From contig JAUCGA010000023.1 in the NCBI GenBank assembly GCA_030377865.1, forward strand, positions 1 through 62,335: a stretch of DNA of 62,335 bases, written 5' to 3'. A program made the translations under genes and the position numbers. Positions 40,701 to 46,755 of the stretch are shown piece after piece (within the stretch, counting starts at the first letter, position 1; each line of letters begins with the position of its first letter). This DNA comes from Anaerolineales bacterium HSG25 (lineage in GTDB: Bacteria; Chloroflexota; Anaerolineae; 4572-78; J111). Below the pieces are notes generated by a model. It did not search any database, had not been told where the DNA came from, and saw nothing but the letters and a program-made list of their open reading frames with translations.

Positions 40701-43700
40701 TGCCGGTATCATTTATTGACATATTAGCGACGCTGAATACGTAGGTCGGGGTGACCGCGTCGGTGTCGGTAATCGCTACCGTGCCATTGCTGATGACGCT
40801 GGTCACGTTAACGCTAACCGGAATCGTATCGGTAATGATTACCTCGGTGGCGAGATGTGGGCCATTATTGGTAAAGCTAATGGTATAGGTGATGGTGTCG
40901 CCGGGGTTGGCGTTACTGGGGTTGACCGACTTGCTAATATTCAAGTCAGCAACTTGGGGTACAATGTTGGTAGTAATACTATCGGTATAAGAAACCGATA
41001 CAGACGGGGTACTGGTGGTCGCGGTGACCACATTGGTAATGACCGTATTAACCGCATCAATGGCCGGGGTAACGACCCAACTGATGGTGATCTGTTCGGA
41101 CGCGGTTAATGTGCCTAGTGTACAAACAAACGGGTCGTCGGTGTCACAACTTCCTTGATCCGGGATGGCTGTACCACGGGTAATCGTTCCGGTGGGCACG
41201 ATGAGGCCATCGGTCAAAATAACGGCGGTCGCGTCGGAGGGGCCGTTGTTGGTAATAACAATAGTGTAGGTGAACGGATACTCTACTGTCGCTGAGACTG
41301 AGGAGGCAGTTTTGCTAATTGTCAGGTCGGCCTCGGTGGTCACAGTGGTGGTCACAGGGGTGGTCAGGCTATTGTTACTAAGGTCGGAATCGGTTTGGGT
41401 GCTGGTTAGAGTCACACCAGCCGTATTGGTTAATATCGCTCCACTGGTTACAGAAGCCGGAATCGTACCAACGATGGTCACGCTTTCGGTGCCACTGATG
41501 GCCGTGACCCCGACTAGGCTCAAGGTACAACTGATGACCTGACTAGCGACTTCGATACAAGAGCCATCGCTACTGGTGCTGATGACATTGGTCAGGCTGA
41601 TGGGCAGTTGATCGGTGATGACCACGCTCAACGCATCGGAGGGGCCACTGTTGCTAACAGTGATGGTGTAGGTAATGCTCTCTCCGGCGGTAATCGGGTC
41701 GGACGATTCGATTTTGCTCAAATACAGATCAACATAAGAGAGAATGGTGGTCGATTCGGTGGTGGTTTCGTTGCCGGTATTGATCTCAGCGTCGGTGGTG
41801 GTAACGACCGCGCGATTAACAATTGTCCCCGCTTCGGTCGGAGTGACTACCACCGTGGCGATGGCCACACTATCCACCGCAGTGGTCATGCGATAGGCCA
41901 CATTGTCGATTAAGGTGGTGTTATCACTGCCGTTAGTAGAATCATCACCATGAATTTCCAAACCGGTGATATTGGATAATATGGCAAAAAGTTCGCTTTC
42001 GGTGGCAATGTCGTCGTCGATAAACTGCCCCACATGAAACCCACCCACAGTGAAGGGAATCACATACGATATCCATGTATCCGTGTCACTCTGTAGTAGC
42101 TTATACGTTAACGTATTCCCGCCGCTCCTCAGAATAATATCGTGATCAACCACATTCGTGTTGTCGATGTTACTAAACTTTATGTCAAAGGTTAAGGCCC
42201 CGCCATACGCATAAGAATGATCCCCTAAGAATTTACTTGGGGCAAAAAAGTAAAATCTCTCATTGGTGAGATCGCCATCAGCGGTACTATTATCATTAAT
42301 CTGAAAAGCTCCAGGCAGAACACCTTCCGTGGCTGAGTAGACTGCTATGCCAGCAGCGCCACCAGTTGAGGTGCCACTGCCGCCAGACACTTTCCAACCC
42401 TCATCATTATTATCAAAAGTACTCTCAACCAGAGTTACACCTAAGGTCGTAAAGCTACATGTGACCACCTGCCCCGAAATTGGGCTAGGGGTACAACTGC
42501 CTTGGTCAGAGCTAATTGAGGCAATGGTCACGGTGGAGGGCAAGGTGTCGGTCAGCCAAATATTGGTACTGCTCGATGTACCGCCATTGGTAATCCGCAC
42601 GGTGTAGGTTAACGGTTGCTTGGCGATGGCCGGGTCATCCGAGTCGAACTTGGCAACCGAAATATCGACCCGCGCCGGGATAGAGGTTGTAACCGTGCTG
42701 GTATTGTTCAGAGTATCAGAATCCACCTCGGTGGCGGTAATTTCGACACTGTTGGTCAGGCTGATGGGGCTGGTTAGTTGGGTGGTAATCAAACCGGTAA
42801 TCGTGATGATGCCCCCATCGCCCGGCCCTAAATCATCGACCTCCCAGGCGTATGAAACCGTGTTGCTGGCGGTGATATTAGCCCCACTATTATCGGGTGT
42901 TGAGAGAGAGAACAGGTTACTCGATACTAAATCGGTAATAATGACTCCGGTGGCAGGGTATGTGCCGCTGTTTGTAAAACTGATGGTGTAGGTGATGGCA
43001 TCTCCGGGTTGGGCGGTGGTGAGGTTAACAGATTTTGAGATTGTGACATCAGGGGCAGAGATTTCTAGGTTGTTGAAAAACACGTCTCGTCTTAAACTTA
43101 ACCCAACTCCCGCATAGGCATTAGCATTAAATAGCCGTACCTGTGAAACCGTCTGTCCGCCACCGGGATTTGACAGGCTACGACTTGTAAAATTTGTAAC
43201 GGTGTTTCCTTTGAGATAAGTAATTTGCACATCATAGGTACTAGCAGAAGTTAGAGTAAATACCAACGATAAGCCCTCATCCGTAAAACCAATCCCTGTA
43301 TCGGTAGCCCCAGCATTATCATTGAGAGTATAGTTGGTGCCTTCTCCAACAAAATAAAACTCAGTTAAATTTTCCCCACTACTATTTTGGAGGCCAAAAC
43401 CAACTGTTCCGCCGCCATCAACATATCCATTATCCATATCTATACTAAAAGAGGCTCCTACATCCAAGGTATTGGCAAAGGTTCGGACGGCTGTCGCTGT
43501 ATCACCACTATTGGCATACATCCCCCATGCTCCGCCGCCGGTATTTATGTCTCCATCACCATTTGAATCCACAGCACCTCCGTTATTAATTGATGTTGAG
43601 GTAAAATGATCAGAGTTTGATCCACTGGTAAGACTCCATCCATTAAAACCAGTCCCACCATTATCGCCATTATCCCAATCATCGTCATATACTGAATCAG

Positions 43701-43812
43701 AGGCAAAATCGATTGGGGCTTGAGCCATGACTATCATTGGCAACGTTAGAACAAATAACAGCTCTATCAAAAATAATAAGGTTAGATTTCCTACATAGGA
43801 TTTTCGTATCAT
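25780..43812 (-). CDS. Giant secreted repeat protein (DUF11, beta-helix, Calx-beta, PKD, CARDB domains)
   Basis: 6010 residues, with AAGGAGAT before the ATG. Order: signal peptide (1-31); lectin-like beta domain (32-250); many DUF11 repeats marked by (I/V)TYTI.(I/V)(T/S)N.G; a cadherin/Ig-like module with AVDDTYTTTEDI; a lamin-tail domain (LLITEIMYDPASPDTNFEWE, about 1900-2090); two parallel beta-helix segments rich in YLTGSTVMSNTA (about 2430-2630 and 3125-3405); a DUF11 array with near-identical copies (about 3740-4440); about eight Calx-beta repeats (4640-5460); a PKD domain (WSFGDGNTGSGGEPSHTY, near 5500); DUF11; and a CARDB-like C-terminus after YLPIIIRSNP. No LPXTG or other anchor is visible, so it may be released or held by another layer. 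Likely an adhesin or filament/sheath protein (inference). The frame is intact throughout. Confidence 0.92.
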   Translation of the reverse strand: MIRKSYVGNLTLLFLIELLFVLTLPMIVMAQAPIDFASDSVYDDDWDNGDNGGTGFNGWSLTSGSNSDHFTSTSINNGGAVDSNGDGDINTGGGAWGMYANSGDTATAVRTFANTLDVGASFSIDMDNGYVDGGGTVGFGLQNSSGENLTEFYFVGEGTNYTLNDNAGATDTGIGFTDEGLSLVFTLTSASTYDVQITYLKGNTVTNFTSRSLSNPGGGQTVSQVRLFNANAYAGVGLSLRRDVFFNNLEISAPDVTISKSVNLTTAQPGDAITYTISFTNSGTYPATGVIITDLVSSNLFSLSTPDNSGANITASNTVSYAWEVDDLGPGDGGIITITGLITTQLTSPISLTNSVEITATEVDSDTLNNTSTVTTSIPARVDISVAKFDSDDPAIAKQPLTYTVRITNGGTSSSTNIWLTDTLPSTVTIASISSDQGSCTPSPISGQVVTCSFTTLGVTLVESTFDNNDEGWKVSGGSGTSTGGAAGIAVYSATEGVLPGAFQINDNSTADGDLTNERFYFFAPSKFLGDHSYAYGGALTFDIKFSNIDNTNVVDHDIILRSGGNTLTYKLLQSDTDTWISYVIPFTVGGFHVGQFIDDDIATESELFAILSNITGLEIHGDDSTNGSDNTTLIDNVAYRMTTAVDSVAIATVVVTPTEAGTIVNRAVVTTTDAEINTGNETTTESTTILSYVDLYLSKIESSDPITAGESITYTITVSNSGPSDALSVVITDQLPISLTNVISTSSDGSCIEVASQVISCTLSLVGVTAISGTESVTIVGTIPASVTSGAILTNTAGVTLTSTQTDSDLSNNSLTTPVTTTVTTEADLTISKTASSVSATVEYPFTYTIVITNNGPSDATAVILTDGLIVPTGTITRGTAIPDQGSCDTDDPFVCTLGTLTASEQITISWVVTPAIDAVNTVITNVVTATTSTPSVSVSYTDSITTNIVPQVADLNISKSVNPSNANPGDTITYTISFTNNGPHLATEVIITDTIPVSVNVTSVISNGTVAITDTDAVTPTYVFSVANMSINDTGMITVVGTLSNPLTAGTFTNTVEITTTTVDTDTNNNTAEMAIMVSGTAELTLTKSVDPYTNTTYHGAVTYTLVLSNNGTIDADPVYMTDTVPTSTTFDSFVQQNGATQSSGKITWDGLVTAGEAITVSFMVSHTKDYGDVITNDAEFEYNTVISISTEAVFTVTQQPVAVDDTYTTTEDIIVFNTSTGVITPNDTDPDGDTLVATVAVSPSHGVLMTFNNTGTFGYRPATSFAGTDYFTYTVSDGNGGVATATVTLVVSPTNDVPTIGQTTAWYDASLGTEPEVQGNFYTETLGSADRSTSGGQTVLSTTGNIATYAGYFHSPPTYTTVLTRDEGYALRFSAKVNAETHASDDRAGFSVLVVGDDLMAIELGFWTDQIWAQNSGTSEPPTGTLFTHGESVVFNTSTDMITYQLTISGAAYSLNANNTNILSGSLRNYQAALLANPVTGIVYNTPNLIFFGDNTPSASANVQIGFIDLITNTAPADRTVDTGQPLVITDVAVLDLDSDLSDVVVTLTVNSGTLELDNSVTNGVSNVSGDGTATVVMTGTTMQINNTLSYSPALTYTSNAGFIGTDTATVTINDQGFTGFVLNPLSDTKTFNIVVLGPSLVLTKTVNDDTPSMGDLITYTIVVSNGGLVDATGAAISDTMPTGLTFAGPVTLIPAQSGATLASSQADLPTLATGLTITSSEYITLTMPVTVNSNVAHDTLISNTAWVTSTEVMTTISDTVVITVSNEVDLVMSKSVTPTHYVGLGDTITYTLTFTNEGAGTALGVQITDTIPTSLTNLSVISSGLSITRNGTSIYLWDVQDMGVGDMGIITVSGQVAGSVSGYVTITNVATIGTTSVDTDTNSDAYTTTTRVSPLLITEIMYDPASPDTNFEWEWIELYNIGNTAIDLSGYVLDDDDYSALNTANITSGLVPASGSAVLFNVDEVITSEFKAAWGNSINLIPVGNWAGFANTSTGDRASLWRNITEYTGRNYDNTVDDVFYLSGSGGWPNPSGESIYLNDLEIDNNVENGWVLSTINGVTPVYTGYESINGLDIGSPGLAPPVLTITKTADPILDVTYHGEVTYTLTISNGGSGDASNAYLTDTLPISSTFSRWITQSGAVSTAGSPKQVTWNGLVTAGEYITISFVVSHHQTIGDYGDVITNAATISSTQATTVSNTATFTVEEGTPALTLTKTVNDVTDLTNVAYHGDVTYTIVISNGGTGNAVGTQFTDTLPISSTFQSWDERPSGTISNSGQITWTGMVTNDQAITFTFVVSHNGNYEDVVTNTAIISYAGIITESNVATFTVEPEPPSCWATIDNTNVYSSTDAQAVRDAINAASTNDTVKVVGYCAGVDVSANAVITINKSITVTGGYTHTNWTAYNPTTYTPTLSALGAGRVITVAKTGVTTPTVLLENLLVTNGKLTSNSSHGGGIHVNDANVTISGTTIYSNAVSGDTSQGGGIQSNQSITMTNSTVMSNTADGDGGGLYVADSGSAYLTGSMVVGNTSDNGDGGGLNVGGSAYLTGSTVSGNTTTTTYNGGGLYVYGSTYITGSRILQNFSTTDGGGVYAGKGGSIVNSLIAGNRADGEGEALFLFDSGIMNIVHTTIANPTVGTNAAIYVDHADVIANITNTIIASYTTGIEVGNGTVNENYNLFAGVTTIENGGITRGGSSIIGNAGFYDTTSYTLTNLSAAVSLGRDMGVTTDYFGEKRALGTSFDAGYDEVNYSTDLVIGKTASPDPVAAGGILTYTITITHAGNGGEIGGIVMTDTYPISVTATNTNSTGVTISETVSSGTRVYTVSNITSGQVATITIAGTVSSTLADGTRFTNTVEITSSNVQFDTTNDTAEAGVTANSAVLSVTKTVNDVTNLTNVARYGQVTYTIGISNGGVVDASGTYFSDTLPISSTFQSWIGIMPTDTFSGGGVISWTGKVTASEYVTFSFVVSHDGNYEDVVTNTAIISYAGAITESNMATFTVEPEPFCWATADNGGTVYRSADAQAVRDAIDKVSANGTVKVAGYCAGINVTSGYTAVITISKSITVTGGYTHADWDIYQPTVYTPTLDALGAGRVITIAKTGATTPTVLLENLYVTNGKLTSNIPGGGIHVDVNANLTISGSTIYSNAVSGGLSANGGGIYSNQSITMTRSTVMSNTATGDGGGLYVKGNAYLTGSTVMSNTATNVGGGLHVIGGNAYLTGSTVMSNTSGGDGGGLYVHVDAYLTGSTVMSNTSKGDGGGLAVYVDAYLTGSTVSGNTATGSGGGLKIDEGAYLTNSVVMGNIAGMNGGGLYIWGFTGAVNSRIVNSLIAGNSATNQGQAIYMEHRDDGGTDTTAIIHTTIASPTVGSGQAIYVADGTLNITNSIIASYTTGIANDGTVNENHNLFAGLTNNITNTSTVNRGGSSVTGNPAFYDTTSYTLTNVSAASDIGTNVGVSDDYFGNTRPLGGGYDAGYYESDYELDLQVSKSVNPSGMVARGTAITYSISFTASGTGGVASNIMLTDTVPVSINVTSVTSSTSNGAAITDTEITPSYVFSVANLALGDSGMITIVGTVSTTMSIPDTFTNTAIITMTTVDSDTTNNTASVGLSVDDTVLSITKRSTYTGGRLLPGNQITYTIVVTNSGGLTATTTTVSDTMPISLTYASISGTGANITANPVLAWDIGTLTPSTSITLSYVAVVTNTNILSGALLTNTASITSTEVPTETYATVTNTVVYPVAELEIDKQRVGSGEVVAGQSVTYTISLTNSGTDAVDVVITDSYTGTVSGVISSTSAGSCASSGPITCTISGFTGTETITVVLTTGSFSDTLTNTVAVSFATGVLAIDTDPVDDTDEVTTTVRYPTADLQVSKARVGSGDVLAGQEITYTLTITNDGPDTVGVVITDTFTGGTVSSIISTTSTGTCAGTGPVTCTIASLTNTETITMIMTTGSFSNTFTNTAQISFTAGLTAADTNPGNNTSNDITTTVRFPTAELSVSKARVGSGDVLAGQEITYTLTITNDGPDTVGVVITDTFTGGTVSSIISSTSTGTCAGTGPVTCTIASLTNTETITVIMTTGSFSNTFTNTAQISFTAGLTAADTNPNNNTSTDITATVRYPTAELSVSKQRVSPASVFAGESITYTITITNEGPDDPNVVITDTFTGTVTSIISSTTGGGTCSGTGPVVCNFTEFTDTETITMVMTTGSFSGTLTNTAFITVAGGITMTDNPTDNSSTDITTTVRYPEAELQISKQRVGTGVVYSGGQITYTVTITNDGPDSPDVIITDTFTSGAITVTSVTGNGLCSTGSSPITCTFSSFTNTEIITVVLTTGSSFSNTVTNTAQITASGNITMIDSDLGNNGPTTTISTTVRIPTAELQVSKQRIGSATVLPGKPITFTITITNGPGNDTASQVVVTDIYTQTTAGLVTGVISQTTGGGTCTLSASPLVCTFNNFTNTEYITFVMINDGTKTGLISNSASITFHNTVIATDTNLANNGPTAVVTASVEATDIRITKAQDKATPSQFENVVYTISVNKNVASLGLDDAAVVISDSIPAGMTYISHVASAGAYNDGTGVWDGFTVTSTVETLQITAKATGAPGTVITNVARITKTTPTDIKSSNDAATQTLTIKYPILSFANEPYSIAEDDTGATLTVTVQLNVTSTSQITVNYTVANGSASLGSDYDNPTGTGTLTFTTGVTEQTFSIPITDDLIYEGNETVNIQLSDATNATIATDPLPTTMTIVENESSPIPPIPPTLQVGVNHPDFPTTGAVAYTVDEGGGTVMITVTMWGATDQTVEVDYYTIAHSAIEGQDYTVQTGTLTLSAATPEVYFTIPILQDSRLEGPEAFEIELNNLRLISGDSYVVLVVSDEDAPITIVDDDLPTVSLNASQTVSETVNTVMMTATLSITYPVAVTVDYSTITTGSTATAGTDYTTTNGTLTIPAGAISATFSVPIVNDTIQEATETVMVALSNPVYATLGNPSQTSISIVDDDAPTVQFAQTTYSVDEDNGPATIEVTLSKAPSLTVTVNYATSDGSALVGATQDYLSASGTLIFTPSGGTNRSFMVDINNDSVVEPDETVNLTLSSPNNGTLGIPATATLTIVNDDTIADSPQLSLASSSITVDESSGQVMIIVTLNQTSSQPITVSYGTANQTAMSGSDYTGISGILTFAPSPVGSSGGITLQTFMVSILPDAFDEANETFSVSLINAGNAVIFGNSQTIVTITDDDPPVAVNVSSAAITANEGDMVTIQVDLSAVSGLTVTVPYSTVAGLPIGSPGSAMPGLDYSPISGTLTFPPGTTSLTITVPILSDTLTEPDERFGLLLTGATNATLGATNQTVVTITGFTIPTIQFSTTSYTVDEGVGQAMLTVKLGSPVTDTVTVNIATDDSTSARRRSAVKGQDYESVNRTLNITAGLTELTVPITIIDDTLIEPTEHVTVSLSSPVRAVLAGTYSTTLYILDNDSTTITELIVINDGPTTLGFPTSFTATVTGGQPVTFSWSFGDGNTGSGGEPSHTYALSGVYTVVVTATNNSSVMTDTTVVMVTELVTNEVELAVSKLTNMNPTVVNQPLSYTIVVTNNGPGLANNVTITDSLPVSVSLLSGDVGCSGTTMIVCDLGSLSLNETVSRTIVVSPTETGIIVNSVMVGSDPLQTDLNLANNSSTISTTVVDGLVLLQPEVGGTLTITNPTASTSQFIVQSDTITEPIVLVYTKLPDLPEPATSIPAGYNFADHAFKLEFYQGGQLLTDYQLNEAMQFIVGYDSSQVDSTLTLMMWNGSEWVPATATCTPPTNSVVDTEANQLSLTVCQAPGQFALFNKPVLYLPIIIRSNPVSTPTATSVPVSNAPDLSGSFSLTPNQSSFTTADEVLITVVVTNQGTARADSFWVDLFINPSSEPAEGNAIWNELCTLTPCYGLAWHVTGGLNPGESVTLTSTAGNFSADHTIWSGQFAAGTSDLYLYVDTWSPERGSAGLVSESDETNNRAELHGLSVTGSSPRDAVRSVVDIPRLGSS
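31444..32205. repeat. Two near-identical 381-bp tandem units within the giant gene
   Basis: Units 31444-31824 and 31825-32205 differ at few positions and each encode one 127-residue DUF11 repeat. Less similar copies continue on both sides (about 30600-32600). The low divergence points to recent duplication or gene conversion. Confidence 0.85.
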
Positions 43813-43889
43813 GGAATTATCTCCTTGAAATGGGGGAGTAATAAACTATTTATGATGGTTAGTACAGTTTGGCAGAAGTTCTCTGGTAG

Positions 43890-43960
43890 TAAAAAGTCCG
43901 CACTACGTGCGGTGCAGGCAAGGATGCCTGCGCTCCAGCTACCGAAGGATTTACGTCGCC
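43890..43960. repeat. Hairpin repeat related to 11400-11490
   Basis: GTCCGCACTACGTGCGG and GCAGGCAAGGATGCCTGCGCTCC are inverted-orientation relatives of the repeat downstream of the M3 peptidase gene. It lies upstream of the giant gene. Confidence 0.45.
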
Positions 43961-43997
43961 TTATACTAATCATAAGATTGTGAACGATTACCGATTA

Positions 43998-44261
43998 ATC
44001 GTCAACTTCGACAGAAAATTTTACTGACGCTAACGGAATCTTTGGGCGAGCAAGACTACAGTCTTTCAGATAATGATTTTCAATTCAAGACCAACCTTCC
44101 CGCAAGTTTTGAACTTGCGGGAAGGTGACATCGTCAACTTCGACAGAAAATTTTACTGACGCTAACGGAATCTTTGGGCGAGCAAGACTACAGTCTTTCA
44201 GATAATGATCTGAAATTCAAGACCAACCTTCCCGCAAGTTTTGAACTTGCGGGAAGGTGAC
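43998..44261. repeat. 132-bp tandem duplication carrying a GCAAGTT hairpin
   Basis: Units 43998-44129 and 44130-44261 are almost identical. Each ends with CTTCCCGCAAGTT...AACTTGCGGGAAG. A third hairpin relative is at 11541-11571. The unit lies between the giant gene's start and the pyrB stop and may act as a terminator for pyrB; no other feature is seen in 43813-44282. Confidence 0.8.
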
Positions 44262-44282
44262 AACTGAAAATATTTATCCTTA

Positions 44283-45242
44283 CTATTTGCCCAACACAGA
44301 GGCCAACAGAGCCATGCGAATATACATGCCATTCTTAATTTGGCGGAAATAAGCGGCACGAGGGTCATGGTCAATGCCATAATGAATCTCCCCAACGCGG
44401 GGAAAAGGGTGCATAACCGTCATTTTTTCCTTGGCCTGAGTCATCAGTTCTGGGGTCAGTTCATGGTGTCCTTTAACCTCCTCGTACTGGGCCAAGTCAG
44501 AAAAGCGCTCCCGCTGAATCCGAGTCATGTACAACACGTCGGCATTGTCTATCACATCGGCCACATCATGGGTTTCACGCACGTCAATGCCTGCATCAAT
44601 CACCTGATTCATGACGGTTAGCGGGAGACGTAAAAGTTCTGGTGAGACAAAGCGTAAACTAACATCATAATGAAGCAGAAGTTTGGTCAGCGAATGCACT
44701 GTCCGTCCGTATCGTAGATCACCAACCATGGCAATCCGTAGGCCGTCTAGGGTACCAAGTTCCTCCCGAATGGTGAACAGGTCGAGCAGGGCTTGAGTGG
44801 GATGCTCACCCGCACCATCTCCGGCATTAATGATAGGGATGTCGGCATAGTCTGCCGCTCGTTGGGCCGCACCAACCTTATCATGACGCAGGACAACCAC
44901 GTCCGAATATTGCTCTAACGTTCGAATGGTGTCAGCCAAACTCTCCCCCTTGCTAACCGAGCTAAACTGCACCCCCTGCGTAATCGGAATCACCCGTCCG
45001 CCGAGTCGGTTCATGGCCGCAATAAAGGAGGAACTGGTTCGAGTACTTGGCTCGTAAAATAGGCAGGTCAGCACCCGATGGCTCAACCAATCGTTGCCGC
45101 CAACTGTCTCGACAATGTGCCGCATCTCCTCTGCTCGATTAAATAAATAATCGAGCAAATCTGTATCAAACTGATTAACCGAAATAATATCTTGGTGGGC
45201 AAGGTTAATGTTGCTAGATAATGTATTGTTTTGGGTTGACAT
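44283..45242 (-). CDS. pyrB: Aspartate carbamoyltransferase catalytic chain
   Basis: 319 residues from the ATG at 45242 (MSTQNNTL); an ATG four codons upstream is also possible, but GGA lies 7 bases before the chosen one. The carbamoyl-phosphate loop [12 protein letters not shown], the active-site loop [27 protein letters not shown] and [14 protein letters not shown] are all present. It condenses carbamoyl phosphate with aspartate in pyrimidine synthesis. No pyrI or other pyr gene is adjacent. It lies downstream of a recurring cassette promoter (45396-45425) through a leader with a large hairpin. Confidence 0.95.
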   Translation of the reverse strand: MSTQNNTLSSNINLAHQDIISVNQFDTDLLDYLFNRAEEMRHIVETVGGNDWLSHRVLTCLFYEPSTRTSSSFIAAMNRLGGRVIPITQGVQFSSVSKGESLADTIRTLEQYSDVVVLRHDKVGAAQRAADYADIPIINAGDGAGEHPTQALLDLFTIREELGTLDGLRIAMVGDLRYGRTVHSLTKLLLHYDVSLRFVSPELLRLPLTVMNQVIDAGIDVRETHDVADVIDNADVLYMTRIQRERFSDLAQYEEVKGHHELTPELMTQAKEKMTVMHPFPRVGEIHYGIDHDPRAAYFRQIKNGMYIRMALLASVLGK

Positions 45243-45282
45243 AGTTTCATCCATTTAGTGATTTGTATGTTTCAATAATTCA

Positions 45283-45327
45283 GTGCTTCGTGCGATTCAG
45301 TGACGATAACTGAACCGTACGAAGTAC
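45283..45327 (-). promoter_or_regulatory. Long hairpin in the pyrB leader
   Basis: 19-bp arms GTGCTTCGTGCGATTCAGT and ACTGAACCGTACGAAGTAC pair with three G-T type mismatches around a 7-nt loop. It lies between the promoter at 45396-45425 and the pyrB start and could attenuate or stabilise the transcript; it may also be just another palindromic repeat. Confidence 0.4.
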
Positions 45328-45395
45328 ATAAATCATTTGAGATAAATTTCTGATTATTTCTCGTTTTGTATCTGGTATTAAAAAACCACCCCCTC

Positions 45396-45425
45396 ATTAT
45401 ACCAGAAGCGGTGGCCTTGAGACAA
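45396..45425 (-). promoter_or_regulatory. Recurring cassette promoter (unit A), reading into pyrB
   Basis: On the minus strand: TTGTCT, 18 bp, TATAAT. The surrounding 70 bp are nearly identical in units B, C and D. Confidence 0.7.
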
Positions 45426-45527
45426 ACAGTTTTCAATTGAGATGAGCTAACGACCAAAACACCATACACGCAACCCCACCGACCACCAGAGCCATGCTGG
45501 TGGTCAATTCAGGGCAATGATTGGTTA

Positions 45528-45918
45528 GGAAGTTCCAGAATTTAAAACCTCCCAAAACCATTGTGACACTCTACCCCCTCCCAGCCTCCCCCTGCTAGGG
45601 GGAGGAGCCGCTTCCCCCCTAGCAGGGGGAGGCTGGGAGTAGGCTGGTGAAAATTAACGTTAATCGGAGCCATTTTGGGGTCACAAATCGATTCCAGTTT
45701 TGTTCCATGTTTCAGGTGCATTTAGAACAGGATGCGCAGGATGACACTGATTAGTACACGCAAAATCAGTGTCATCCTGCGCATCCTGTTCTTATCGTTT
45801 AACGGAATAAAAACGAGATTAATTAGCAAACCGAATCTGACCCTGTTTTCATCAGTCCAGGCTGGGAGGGGGGTAGAGACTCTGCTCAATTTGGGAGATT
45901 TATTTTCTTGGAATTGCC
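45528..45918. mobile_element. GGAAGTTCC-family element, long copy with TTA duplication
   Basis: Ends GGAAGTTCC and GGAATTGCC (inverted complement GGCAATTCC), with TTA on each side (45525-45527, 45919-45921). It is longer than its relatives because an internal segment (about 45641-45860) has been gained. That segment includes a 29-bp-arm palindrome at 45726-45795. Confidence 0.75.
45726..45795. repeat. Perfect 29-bp-arm palindrome
   Basis: AGAACAGGATGCGCAGGATG continues to CACTGATT and is followed 10-12 nt later by its exact complement. It lies inside the long GGAAGTTCC-family copy, so it is probably a second nested insertion. Confidence 0.75.
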
Positions 45919-46042
45919 TTAGCTTTGACCATGATATTTGTTTGCAGAGCCAACCCCGCCAACAGATTCTCGACCTGCCGATCATGCCCATTTTGTCCTG
46001 TCTTGACCTGCCCATGAGTTACGATTGTACAGTTGCAAGCTT

Positions 46043-46309
46043 TTATCGTGATTTGTAAACCTCACGCCTATGACCAATCAAGTGAACGATAATCAAACGT
46101 CGTGTTTCACTTTCAAACGTGTAAACAACGCGATAATCACCAACTCGTAATTTGTACATGCCTTGCCACTGATTGGTTAATGGTTCAGGTGATAACGACT
46201 CGAAATTCTCGGCAAGCCACCGAATCTTTTTGAGTATTCGTTGTCCTATATCTTTACTTAGTTTGGCTAAATCATCTAAAGCATCATCAGTAAACTCAAC
46301 TTCATACAT
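46043..46309 (-). CDS. RelE/ParE-family toxin
   Basis: 88 residues in the RelE/ParE fold pattern: VEFTDDALDDLAKLSKDIGQ, LTNQWQGMYKLRVGDYRVVY, and IIVHLIGHRREVYKS. The Arg-rich WQGMYKLRVGDYRVVY strand and the terminal HRREVY are the usual catalytic/RNA-contacting region of the mRNA-cleaving branch. It begins 1 bp after the antitoxin stop codon, so the pair is co-translated. By family it would cut translated mRNA on the ribosome unless bound by its antitoxin. Confidence 0.88.
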   Translation of the reverse strand: MYEVEFTDDALDDLAKLSKDIGQRILKKIRWLAENFESLSPEPLTNQWQGMYKLRVGDYRVVYTFESETRRLIIVHLIGHRREVYKSR

Positions 46310-46310
46310 A

Positions 46311-46538
46311 CTACCACTCCAGCCCTAATTTTGCCGCAACATCTTGAGCAGGTATTGTTTTTTGTCCAGATTGTACAGATGCTAATGAACGTTGAAGCCT
46401 TGTTTTTATTGCATCCTGTAGTTCTAAGCCAACATCAGGGTCGCCAAGTAAATCCATAATCGTTTGTTTGACAACATTTTGAATGAGTAATGTTAATTCA
46501 TCAATCGTCAAATCAGCTACTTTTGTATAGGTAGTCAT
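46311..46538 (-). CDS. Antitoxin of the RelE/ParE pair
   Basis: 75 residues starting at the ATG at 46538 (MTTYTKVADLTIDELTLLIQ); GAGGAA lies upstream. An earlier in-frame start would read through repeat DNA and is rejected. The sequence has no obvious DNA-binding fold but has the small helical form of RelE-type antitoxins (TIDELTLLIQNVVKQTIMDL). It precedes its toxin, as is usual. It is driven by the cassette promoter of unit B. Confidence 0.75.
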   Translation of the reverse strand: MTTYTKVADLTIDELTLLIQNVVKQTIMDLLGDPDVGLELQDAIKTRLQRSLASVQSGQKTIPAQDVAAKLGLEW

Positions 46539-46590
46539 TTTTTCATTCCTCGTAAAATAAATTGTACGTATTAACAAAAACCACCCCCTC

Positions 46591-46620
46591 ATTATACCAG
46601 AAGCGGTGGCCTTGAGACAA
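46591..46620 (-). promoter_or_regulatory. Recurring cassette promoter (unit B), reading into the toxin-antitoxin pair
   Basis: TTGTCT, 18 bp, TATAAT on the minus strand, identical in layout to units A, C and D. Confidence 0.7.
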
Positions 46621-46639
46621 ACAGTTTTCAATTGAGAAA

Positions 46640-46715
46640 AGCTAACGACCACGCAACCCTGCCAACCACCAGAGCTACGCTGGTATTCAATCCACGGGCA
46701 ATGTTTTGGTTAGCT
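46640..46715 (-). repeat. Cassette boundary unit B (attC-like, 76 bp)
   Basis: Bounded by AGCTAAC (46640-46646) and GTTAGCT (46709-46715), which are complementary over 7 bp. Inside is ACCACCAG-AGCTACG-CTGGT. The size is within the attC range, but the boxes deviate by one base from RYYYAAC/GTTRRRY and the inner L boxes pair only weakly. Confidence 0.6.
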
Positions 46716-46755
46716 GGTTTTGACCATGATGTTTGTTTGCAGATAGTCGTTAATC

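Larger units (their letters stand above)
45445..45924 (-). repeat. Cassette boundary unit A (attC-like core split by a mobile element)
   Basis: AGCTAAC at 45445-45451 and GTTAG/TTAGCT at 45524-45528/45919-45924 are the two boundary boxes. Between them is the hairpin GACCACCAG-AGCCATG-CTGGTGGTC. The element at 45528-45918 split the second box. Beyond it, 45925-46010 is a conserved stretch shared with unit G. The whole gap 45243-46042 holds no gene. Confidence 0.65.

Noticed and set aside
45732..46058. Plus-strand open frame of 108 codons
   Set aside because: It is a by-product of a 29-bp-arm palindrome and cassette repeat DNA, with no protein resemblance.
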